Below, piece after piece: positions 1-5,387 of a stretch of 5,387 nt of DNA. A program made the position numbers and the translations under genes. The notes under the pieces are model-generated. The model saw only the letters and a program-made list of their open reading frames with translations, ran no database searches and was not told the DNA's origin. Each line of letters opens with the position of its first letter. Positions within the stretch are counted from its first letter, which is position 1. Source of the DNA: an uncultured Bacteroidales bacterium (GTDB lineage: Bacteria > Bacteroidota > Bacteroidia > Bacteroidales > Muribaculaceae); NCBI GenBank assembly GCA_900554345.1, contig USHH01000157.1, forward strand, positions 1-5,387. The letters run 5' to 3'.

Positions 1-22
1 GGAGGCGCCCCTGGGCGCCTCC
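1..22 (-). terminator. Probable secDF terminator hairpin (perfect 10-bp stem)
   Basis: GGAGGCGCCC (1-10) and GGGCGCCTCC (13-22) are perfect reverse complements separated by CT, a very stable hairpin. It lies 53 bases past the secDF stop codon in the direction of transcription. A rho-independent terminator for secDF would need a U-rich run after the stem, which would fall at positions before base 1 and cannot be seen. On the plus strand the stem is followed by CGCGATATCC with no T run, so it does not look like a terminator for rightward transcription. It could also be a dispersed extragenic palindrome. Confidence 0.5.
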
Positions 23-28
23 CGCGAT

Positions 29-58
29 ATCCGGCGGCTTCCCGATGGGAATCCGGAT
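29..58. repeat. Nested inverted repeat in the secDF 3' flank
   Basis: ATCCGG (29-34) pairs with CCGGAT (53-58), and inside it TTCCC (39-43) pairs with GGGAA (47-51) around a GAT loop. Together they form an 11-bp stem with an asymmetric internal loop (CGGC against T). It starts 17 bases past the secDF stop codon and precedes the stronger hairpin at 1-22. There is no adjacent T tract. It may stabilise the 3' end of the secDF message or be incidental. Confidence 0.35.
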
Positions 59-75
59 TTAGCTGAGATGCTGAT

Positions 76-3039
76 TTACTTGAAGCGGCGGTTGCCGTCG
101 AGGGCCGGACCCTCGGCCACTGCCTTCTTCTTATTGCCAGACTTAAGCACGTTGTAGGCGATCGGAGCGGCGCAGAAGAGCGAGCAGAATGTGCCCACGA
201 TTACGCCGAAGATCATCGCGAACGTGAAGCTGCGGATCGTGTCGCCGCCGAGGAAGAAAATGCAGAGGAGCACGAGCAGCGTCGAGAACGACGTCATGAC
301 CGTACGTGTCAGCGTGGTGTTGAGCGAGCGGTTGAACGTGATGAAGCGGTCTTCCTTCGGATAGATCTTCATCATCTCGCGCACACGGTCGAACACCACC
401 ACGGTGTCGTTGATCTGATAACCGATCATCGTCAGCACGGCCGCGATAAACGACTGGTCGATCTCCATGGAGAAGGGGAGGAAGCCCCAGCAGATGGAGT
501 AGAAGCCGATGATGAGGAAGGCTGTCAGGGCCACGGCGGCAACGGCGCCTACGGAGAAGGCGATGTTGCGGAAGCGGAGCAGGATGTAGAGGAACATGCA
601 GACCACGGCGATGCCTACGGCCCAGCAGGCGTCGCGCTTCATGTCGTCGGCCACCGAAGGACCGACCTTCTGGATCGAGATGATACCCCGGCTCTCGTCG
701 GCCACGGTGAACGCGTCCTTATCCATGAGCTTGCCGTTGACGGTGAGCTCGGGAGTGAGGTTGGTGTAGAGGAGGTCGGTGATCTCGTTCTCTATGTTCT
801 CGCTCTCGTCGGCGATTTTGTAGCTGGTGGAGATACGCACCTTCGTGGGGTTGTCGATGGTGATCACGCCGACGGAGACTGTCCTGTCGTCGGCGGCCTT
901 CTGAAGGGCGTCGAGCAGACGGGCCTGGATGTCGGAGGGATTCACGTCCTTGTCAAACTGCACCACATAGTTGCGGCCGCCGGAGAAGTCGATGCCCTGG
1001 TTCATGCCGCGAATGGCGAGCGAGGCGATCGAGATCACGATGAGGGCGAGCCATACCACGGCGGCTGTGCGCCACTTGCCGAGGAAGTTGATATTGGTGT
1101 TGGTGAGGAAATTGCGGCTGATGCCGGTGTCGAACGTCATGTTGGCGCAGCGGCCGTTGGCGGTGATGAGATCGAAGGCGATGCGCGTGAGGAACACGGC
1201 GGTGAAGAAGGAGCATACGAGGCCGATGATCAGCGTGGTGGCGAAGCCCTTGATGGGGCCGGAGCCGAAGATCAGCAGGATGATGCCGGTGATCACCGAG
1301 GTGAGGTTGGAGTCGAAGATCGCGGAGAAGGCGTTGCTGTAGCCCTCGGAGATGGCCTGGCGCAGCTTCTTGCCGGCCTTGAGCTCCTCCTTTGTGCGCT
1401 CGAAGATCAGCACGTTGGCGTCGACCGCCATACCGAGCGCGAGCACGATACCGGCGATACCGGAGAGGGTGAGCACGGCCTGGAGGGAGGCGAGGATGCC
1501 GAGGGTGAAATAGAGGTTGAGGATCAGGCCGACGTTAGCCACGAGGCCCGGGATGACGCCGTAGATGAGGATCATGAAGACCATCAGCAGGGCGATGGCC
1601 ACGATGAAGGAGATGAAACCCCTCTCTACGGCCTCGGCGCCGAGCGACGGGCCGATCACGTTGTTGCTCACCACCGACACCTTGGCGGTCATCTTGCCGC
1701 TCTTGAGCACGTTGGCGAGGTCGTTGGCCTCCTCGGGGGTGAAGTTGCCGGTGATCTGCGAGGATCCGCCGGTGATCTCGTTGTTGACGTTAGGGAAGGA
1801 GTAGACGTTGTTGTCGAGCACGATGGCGATGGGGCGGCCGATGTTGTTGCGGGTGATTGTGGCCCACTCGCGGGCGCCTGCGTCGTTCATGCGCATGTTC
1901 ACCATATTGCCCTGCATGTTGTCGAACTCGGAAGAGGCGCTGACCACGGCGTCACCCTCGAGGGCTGCCTCGCCCTTGAGGGCCACGAGCTGCCAGTAGG
2001 GGGTGGTGCGGTCTTCGCCGTTGGCTTTCTTCACTACGTTGCCCGCGGCGTCGGTGACGGGAATCTCCACGGGCTTCACCTCCCAGACGGCGCTGAAGTC
2101 GGCGGGAAGCACCTTGCGTGCCCTGTCGCTGGAGAGGATGCTGTCGACCATGGCGCGGTCGGCGGGAGCCACGAGGCCGATCACGGGCGAGCCGGAGCGC
2201 TGCGGGCCGCCGAGGAGCTGCATGAGGTTGGCGTGGTTGACGGTGTCGGCGGCCGCATACTCGGCGGAGACGCGGTTGAGCTCGCCGGCTATCTCATTAT
2301 AATTGTAGACCTCGAAGAATTCGAGGTTGGCGCTGCTCTTGAGCAGGTCGGTGACGCGCTCGGGCTCCTTCACGCCCGGGAGCTCGAGGAGGATCTGACC
2401 GTTCTTGTCCTGGAGCTTCTGGATGTTGGGGGCCACGACGCCAAACTGGTCGATACGTGTGCGGAAGATATTGAAGGCGGCGTCGACCTGTCCTTCCACC
2501 TGCTGCTGGAGGGCGGCGGTGACTTCGGAATTGGAGGCGTTGGATTTGAGCTTGCCCATGAACTCGCCTTCGCGCGAGAAGAGGGAAGCCATGGCTCCGG
2601 GCTGGATATAGGAGGCCACCTTGGAGATGAAGTCGCGGTCGGAACCCTTGACGCCCGCGGCCTCGGCCTTGGCGATCGCGGAGTTGATCTCCTTGAGCTG
2701 CTGGTCGCCGGAGGCATACTGGCGGAGGATGTCGGGAACGGAGATTTCAAGCACAACGTTCATACCTCCCTTGAGGTCGAGGCCGAGGCCGATCTCCATC
2801 TTGCGCACCTGGTTGTAGGTGTAGCCGAGATAGACCTTCTCCTTGTCGATCGAGTCGTTGTACTGCTTCAGACTTTGTTTGTAGGCATCATTGGTGACGT
2901 CGCTCGTGCCGGCCATCTTCGCGGCATACTCCTCGGCCTTTTTCTCATAGTGAGAGGTGATGAAGGAAAAGGAAATATAAAAGCCGCAAATCAAGACCAA
3001 AAGGACGGCAATGGTGCTGATAAACCCTTTGTTCTGCAT
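76..3039 (-). CDS. secDF: SecDF, fused protein translocase subunit SecD/SecF
   Basis: Inner-membrane RND-family subunit of the Sec translocon; it uses the proton (or sodium) gradient to pull preproteins out of SecYEG on the periplasmic side. The 987-residue product has TM1 at about 6-28, then a large SecD periplasmic domain at about 29-473 with GLGLDLKGG (84-92), TRIDQFGV (194-201), LPGVKEPER (220-228) and VIGPSLGAEAVERG (461-474). Five more SecD helices follow, with the signature GMAVDANVLIFER (536-548, Asp540). The SecF half starts near 655, with DFSGG (684-688), a periplasmic domain at about 680-800, INDTVVVFDR (876-885, Asp878) and TRTVMTS (911-917, Arg912). Asp540, Asp878 and Arg912 appear to match the transport residues known from Thermus SecDF. 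Twelve helices in total; full length and intact. I chose the ATG at 3037-3039 because it directly precedes the basic-hydrophobic N-terminus; an in-frame ATG at 3109-3111 would add 24 Asn/Lys/Gln-rich residues that look like leader sequence. Confidence 0.97.
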   Translation of the reverse strand: MQNKGFISTIAVLLVLICGFYISFSFITSHYEKKAEEYAAKMAGTSDVTNDAYKQSLKQYNDSIDKEKVYLGYTYNQVRKMEIGLGLDLKGGMNVVLEISVPDILRQYASGDQQLKEINSAIAKAEAAGVKGSDRDFISKVASYIQPGAMASLFSREGEFMGKLKSNASNSEVTAALQQQVEGQVDAAFNIFRTRIDQFGVVAPNIQKLQDKNGQILLELPGVKEPERVTDLLKSSANLEFFEVYNYNEIAGELNRVSAEYAAADTVNHANLMQLLGGPQRSGSPVIGLVAPADRAMVDSILSSDRARKVLPADFSAVWEVKPVEIPVTDAAGNVVKKANGEDRTTPYWQLVALKGEAALEGDAVVSASSEFDNMQGNMVNMRMNDAGAREWATITRNNIGRPIAIVLDNNVYSFPNVNNEITGGSSQITGNFTPEEANDLANVLKSGKMTAKVSVVSNNVIGPSLGAEAVERGFISFIVAIALLMVFMILIYGVIPGLVANVGLILNLYFTLGILASLQAVLTLSGIAGIVLALGMAVDANVLIFERTKEELKAGKKLRQAISEGYSNAFSAIFDSNLTSVITGIILLIFGSGPIKGFATTLIIGLVCSFFTAVFLTRIAFDLITANGRCANMTFDTGISRNFLTNTNINFLGKWRTAAVVWLALIVISIASLAIRGMNQGIDFSGGRNYVVQFDKDVNPSDIQARLLDALQKAADDRTVSVGVITIDNPTKVRISTSYKIADESENIENEITDLLYTNLTPELTVNGKLMDKDAFTVADESRGIISIQKVGPSVADDMKRDACWAVGIAVVCMFLYILLRFRNIAFSVGAVAAVALTAFLIIGFYSICWGFLPFSMEIDQSFIAAVLTMIGYQINDTVVVFDRVREMMKIYPKEDRFITFNRSLNTTLTRTVMTSFSTLLVLLCIFFLGGDTIRSFTFAMIFGVIVGTFCSLFCAAPIAYNVLKSGNKKKAVAEGPALDGNRRFK

Positions 3040-3090
3040 TTTGTTGTTCGGTTTTTGTTGGTTATTGTTGTTTGTTTTCGTTATTATGAT
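3040..3090 (-). promoter_or_regulatory. A/C-rich, G-poor leader before the secDF start
   Basis: Read on the minus strand, the roughly 50 bases upstream of the secDF ATG are almost only A, C and a few T, with many AAC/CAA triplets and just two G. No Shine-Dalgarno sequence is present. Bacteroidetes genes generally lack Shine-Dalgarno sites and favour A-rich, unstructured leaders, so this is a plausible ribosome-loading region. It also supports the start at 3039: translating this stretch in frame from the ATG at 3111 gives a low-complexity Asn/Gln/Lys run. A 13-codon reading frame (start 3101-3103, stop 3062-3064) lies in it in another frame; I do not claim it is translated. Confidence 0.5.
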
Positions 3091-3111
3091 GTAGGGAATG
3101 CATCCCCTCAT

Positions 3112-3131
3112 CCGCCCCCTTGGGGAGGCGG
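3112..3131. repeat. GC-rich inverted repeat in the predicted secDF leader
   Basis: CCGCC (3112-3116) pairs with GGCGG (3127-3131) and CCC (3117-3119) with GGG (3123-3125), leaving a single bulged A at 3126 and a three-base loop. This is an 8-bp GC-only stem. It lies downstream of the predicted minus-strand promoter, so it would be in the secDF mRNA leader about 75 bases before the start codon. The wider block at about 3100-3147 (CCCCTCATCCGCC, then GGCGGCCGCGGAGG) is far more GC-rich than the AT-rich DNA on either side and looks like an inserted extragenic repeat unit. The repeat interpretation is an inference. Confidence 0.4.
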
Positions 3132-3160
3132 CCGCGGAGGTGCCCTCTTATTTCAGCTTG

Positions 3161-3168
3161 CAAATATA
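3161..3168 (-). promoter_or_regulatory. Predicted secDF promoter, Bacteroidetes -7 box
   Basis: On the minus strand this reads TATATTTG, a perfect match to the Bacteroidetes primary sigma factor -7 consensus TAnnTTTG. Transcription would begin around 3150-3155 and give a secDF leader of roughly 110-115 bases. No clear TTTG -33 element sits at the expected distance upstream; the DNA there is A/T-rich, with an A7 run on this strand (3174-3180). The match rests on one short motif in an intergenic region, in the right orientation. Confidence 0.55.
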
Positions 3169-3264
3169 GCTGATTTTTTTGAGCTTTAAGTCATTTCACT
3201 GCATAAAAAAGGGATTTGGCGCTTATTTCCCCATAAAACGGGGTGTGTTTCGCAATATTTTTCC

Positions 3265-3272
3265 TACTTTTG
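3265..3272 (+). promoter_or_regulatory. Predicted lipoprotein-gene promoter, Bacteroidetes -7 box
   Basis: TACTTTTG is a perfect match to the TAnnTTTG -7 consensus, in the right orientation and 17 bases before the ATG at 3290. The predicted transcription start is about 3277-3280, which leaves a very short leader of about 10-13 bases. That also argues against using the in-frame TTG at 3281 as the start codon. No convincing TTTG -33 element is seen; the region upstream is GGGTGTGTTTCGC. This box and the minus-strand one at 3161-3168 are about 100 bases apart and point away from each other. Confidence 0.55.
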
Positions 3273-3289
3273 ACGATTAATTGAGAGAG

Positions 3290-5305
3290 ATGAGCAATAT
3301 ATACCGACATATCAGGGCGGTGCGGGCTCTGGCCGCGGCGCTCCTTCCGGCGCTGGTGGCGGCGGGGTGTGCCTCGATGGGCAATCCCTCGGGTGGCCCG
3401 CGCGACGAGGAGCCTCCGCGCTTCGTGAGCGCCAACCCGCCGCAGGGCACGGCCGGCGTGACGCCGCGCCGCGTCACACTGGATTTCGACGAGATCGTCA
3501 ACGTCAAGGACGCCTATTCCAAGGTGGTGGTCTCGCCCGTGGGCAAGGAGACCGCCAAGGTCTCCTCCAACGGGCGCCGCGTCACCGTGCAGCTCCCCGA
3601 CACGCTGGAGGCCGACGCCACCTACACAATCGATTTCGGCGACGCCATTGAAGACAACAACGAGGGCAACAAGCTCCAGGGCTTCACCTACACCTTCGCC
3701 ACGGGGCCCGAGATCGACACGCTGAGGGTGTCGGGGATGGTGCTCTCCGCCCGCGACCTCGAGCCCCAGCAGGGGATGCTCGTGGGCGTCTACTCCAATC
3801 TCGCCGACTCCGCCTTCGCCACGCTGCCCCTCGAGCGCATCGCGAAAACCGACGACCGCGGCCGATTCACAATCCGCGGCCTGAAGCCGGGCACCTACCG
3901 CATCTTCGCGCTCGGCGACCTCGACAACGACTACTTCCGCGCCAATCCCGAGGAGGACATGGCGTGGAGCTCCACGCTGGTGGTGCCCTCCACGGAGAGG
4001 GTATCGACCACCGACTCCGTCTACAATCTAAAGACAGGAGCCCTCGACACGGTGGTGAGCCGCATGCGCACGCGCTTCCTCCCCAACGACATCCTGCTCC
4101 GCTCCTTCTCCTCCGACTATAAGGCGCAGTATCTCGACAAATACGAGCGCATCGACTCCACGAGGCTCTATTTCAAGTTCAACGCCCCTAACAAGCAGCA
4201 GCTCCCCACGGTCGAGATCCTCGGTGCCGGCGAGCCGACGGAGGAGCTGGCGCTGCGCGAGCGCAACGCCGCGGGCGACTCCATCGTCTACTGGCTGCGC
4301 CGCCCGGAGACGGTGGCCACCGACACGCTGCGCGTGGCGCTGCGATACCTGCGCACCGACTCCACGCGCTCGCTCTCTCCGGCCGTCGACACGCTGGAGT
4401 TCGTGACGCATCATCCCCGCCCGGCCAAGGCCGAGAAGAAAAAAAAGAAAAAAGACGAGGAGGCCGACACGGTGGCGGCGCCCCCGGTGCCGCTGCTCCA
4501 GGTGCGTGCCGAGTCGGGCACCTCGCAGGAGGTGTGGCTGCCGCTGCTCCTCCAGTCGGCGACGCCGCTGGCGCGCGTCGACTCGGCGGCCTTCCACCTG
4601 ATGGTGAGGAAAGACACCGTCTGGCAACCGATGAATGTGGCGCTCTCCCCCGCCCCGCCCGACTCGCTGTCGCTCCGACGGCTGCAGATCGACTTCCCAT
4701 GGCGCTACGGCACGAGCTACAGGCTCGCCGTCGACACGCTGGCGCTCACCGACATCTACGGCGTATCGTCGGGCCCCTTCACCCACGACTTCAACGTGAA
4801 GCCCGAGGAAGACTACTGCGCGCTGACCTTCAACATCACGGGGCGCCCCGACAGTGTGCCGGCCTTCGTGGAGCTGCTCAATCAGGACAAGCCCGTGCGC
4901 ACGGAGGCTGTCGCGGATAATGCGGTGACGTTCCGCTATCTGGCGCCGGGCAAATACTATGCGCGAATCATCTTCGACTGGAACGGCAACGGCCTCTACG
5001 ACACAGGCGATTTCGACTCGCTGCGTCAGCCAGATCTGGCATACTACTACCCCAAGGCCGTGAACATCAAGAAAAACTGGGAGAAGACGGAGAGCTGGGA
5101 CATATTCGCCATGACGGTCGACCAGCAGAAGCCGGAAGCCATACTGAAGAACAAGCCGGAGGTCGACAAACGTCGCCGCGCGGCGAAGAAGAACGCCAGC
5201 CAGCAGACCGGGGAGGATGAGGAAGACGAGGAGTATTTCGACCCTACGCGCAATCCGTTCGACCCCAACGACAGGGGACGGCGCAACCAGAACCAGAGGT
5301 TTTAA
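3290..5305 (+). CDS. Predicted lipoprotein with N-terminal Ig-like (Big_5) domain
   Basis: A 671-residue predicted exported lipoprotein of a Bacteroidetes family of unknown function. The N-terminus has basic residues, a hydrophobic core (about 11-25) and a lipobox-like VAAGC with Cys27 as the likely lipidated residue. The following GNPSGGPRDEEPPRFV is characteristic of the family as I recall it. An SbsA-type Ig-like Big_5 domain spans about 40-138 (LDFDEIVNVKDA, TYTIDFGDAIEDNNEGN). A beta-sandwich-like repeat follows at about 145-215 (TDDRGRFTIRGLKPGTYRIFALGDLDND), and a similar element lies near 550-575 (LAPGKYYARIIFDWNGNGLYDTGDF). Six lysines at 383-388 sit in a charged linker, and the C-terminus has basic (627-634) and acidic (642-648) blocks. 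ATG at 3290 is preferred over the in-frame TTG at 3281 because the promoter lies so close. GAGAGAG directly abuts the ATG, too close for a normal ribosome-binding site. No catalytic motif was recognised. It is divergent from secDF. Confidence 0.85.
   Translation: MSNIYRHIRAVRALAAALLPALVAAGCASMGNPSGGPRDEEPPRFVSANPPQGTAGVTPRRVTLDFDEIVNVKDAYSKVVVSPVGKETAKVSSNGRRVTVQLPDTLEADATYTIDFGDAIEDNNEGNKLQGFTYTFATGPEIDTLRVSGMVLSARDLEPQQGMLVGVYSNLADSAFATLPLERIAKTDDRGRFTIRGLKPGTYRIFALGDLDNDYFRANPEEDMAWSSTLVVPSTERVSTTDSVYNLKTGALDTVVSRMRTRFLPNDILLRSFSSDYKAQYLDKYERIDSTRLYFKFNAPNKQQLPTVEILGAGEPTEELALRERNAAGDSIVYWLRRPETVATDTLRVALRYLRTDSTRSLSPAVDTLEFVTHHPRPAKAEKKKKKKDEEADTVAAPPVPLLQVRAESGTSQEVWLPLLLQSATPLARVDSAAFHLMVRKDTVWQPMNVALSPAPPDSLSLRRLQIDFPWRYGTSYRLAVDTLALTDIYGVSSGPFTHDFNVKPEEDYCALTFNITGRPDSVPAFVELLNQDKPVRTEAVADNAVTFRYLAPGKYYARIIFDWNGNGLYDTGDFDSLRQPDLAYYYPKAVNIKKNWEKTESWDIFAMTVDQQKPEAILKNKPEVDKRRRAAKKNASQQTGEDEEDEEYFDPTRNPFDPNDRGRRNQNQRF
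4439..4453 (+). other. A8-G-A6 homopolymer tract with in-frame A_AAA_AAG heptamer
   Basis: Eight A (4439-4446), one G, then six A (4448-4453) encode part of the hexalysine at residues 383-388 of the lipoprotein. In the reading frame, 4441-4447 is A_AAA_AAG, the same heptamer and phase as the -1 slippery site known in Escherichia coli dnaX. The -1 frame stays open from here to about 4920. Surrounding DNA is very GC-rich, so the tract stands out. The sequence shows the site only; whether any slippage occurs is unknown, and simple selection for a lysine linker explains it equally well. Confidence 0.4.
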
Positions 5306-5338
5306 GAGTCAAGAGTCAAGAGTCAAGAGTGAAGCGTC
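5304..5338. repeat. Heptanucleotide tandem repeat, five units of AAGAGTC
   Basis: Three perfect AAGAGTC copies (5304-5324) are followed by AAGAGTG (5325-5331) and AAGCGTC (5332-5338). The first unit supplies the last two bases of the lipoprotein TAA stop codon, so the array abuts the gene exactly. Divergence increases away from the gene. Short heptameric arrays of this kind resemble the short tandemly repeated sequences described in cyanobacteria, and I recall similar AAGAGTT-type arrays between genes in Bacteroidales. Too short and unspaced to be a CRISPR. Confidence 0.85.
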
Positions 5339-5352
5339 AGCAAGCTGGGAGA

Positions 5353-5380
5353 GGCGGCGTCTCGCCGCCACCCTGCGGGT
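5353..5380. repeat. Two adjacent short inverted repeats downstream of the lipoprotein gene
   Basis: GGCGGCG (5353-5359) pairs perfectly with CGCCGCC (5363-5369) around a TCT loop. Directly after it, ACCC (5370-5373) pairs with GGGT (5377-5380) around TGC. The first stem is strong enough to be part of a terminator for the plus-strand lipoprotein gene, but no T run follows before the window ends. It may equally be one end of a dispersed extragenic element that continues outside the window. Confidence 0.45.
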
Positions 5381-5387
5381 CCATAGG

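Noticed and set aside
3037..3111. Longer SecDF starting at the in-frame ATG at 3109-3111
   Set aside because: The extra 24 residues are Asn/Gln/Lys low complexity encoded by the A/C-rich leader, and the ATG at 3037-3039 gives the standard short basic N-terminus before TM1.
2233..3189. Open plus-strand frame of 318 codons antisense to the 5' part of secDF
   Set aside because: It lies entirely opposite a clearly recognised gene, its translation is a repetitive Gly/Leu/Val/Glu-rich mirror of the SecD codons, and it shows no domain or promoter. It is best explained as a GC-rich shadow frame.
3281..3289. In-frame TTG start three codons upstream of the lipoprotein ATG
   Set aside because: It lies at or within a few bases of the predicted transcription start set by TACTTTTG, and an ATG is available at 3290 with a normal signal peptide following.
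3040..3289. tRNA or other structured RNA gene in the intergenic region
   Set aside because: No cloverleaf, T-loop GTTCRANNC motif or known riboswitch core was seen; the region is accounted for by two promoters, a short palindrome and an unstructured leader.
4028..4786. Open minus-strand frame of 252 codons antisense to the lipoprotein gene
   Set aside because: The translation is Arg/Gly/Val-rich with no recognisable domain, as expected from the antisense of GC-rich coding DNA, while the plus-strand protein matches a known family along its length.
5304..5338. CRISPR array
   Set aside because: The units are 7 bases long, directly adjoining, with no spacers and no cas genes nearby.

Overview
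The window reads as ordinary chromosomal DNA from a fairly GC-rich member of the Bacteroidales. Three things point there. SecD and SecF are fused in one polypeptide of the length usual in Bacteroidetes. The second gene belongs to a Bacteroidetes-type lipoprotein family that opens with an Ig-like (Big_5) domain. Both genes are preceded by a perfect match to the Bacteroidetes -7 promoter box (TAnnTTTG) and lack a properly spaced Shine-Dalgarno sequence. A gut family such as Muribaculaceae, or possibly Rikenellaceae, would fit the GC content, but I cannot fix the family from sequence alone.

Layout. Positions 1-75 are the 3' flank of secDF and hold two inverted repeats; the outer one is a perfect 10-bp stem and probably the terminator. 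Positions 76-3039 (minus strand) encode SecDF, the proton-motive-force-driven accessory subunit of the Sec translocon. Positions 3040-3289 are a divergent intergenic region. It holds the A/C-rich secDF leader, a GC-rich inverted repeat inside that leader, and one predicted promoter for each direction. Positions 3290-5305 (plus strand) encode a 671-residue predicted lipoprotein with an N-terminal Ig-like domain and a charged, low-complexity C-terminus. Positions 5304-5387 hold a heptanucleotide tandem repeat that begins inside the lipoprotein stop codon, then two short inverted repeats close to the window edge.

How the genes relate. SecDF pulls secreted proteins across the inner membrane. The lipoprotein would itself be a Sec substrate and would be anchored in an envelope membrane. 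They are divergently transcribed with separate promoters, so any functional link is only an inference from adjacency. I see no mobile element, CRISPR array, RNA gene or defence system. The points worth a second look are small: the secDF leader, a dnaX-like A_AAA_AAG slippery tract in the lipoprotein gene, the heptamer repeat, and possible dispersed extragenic repeats.
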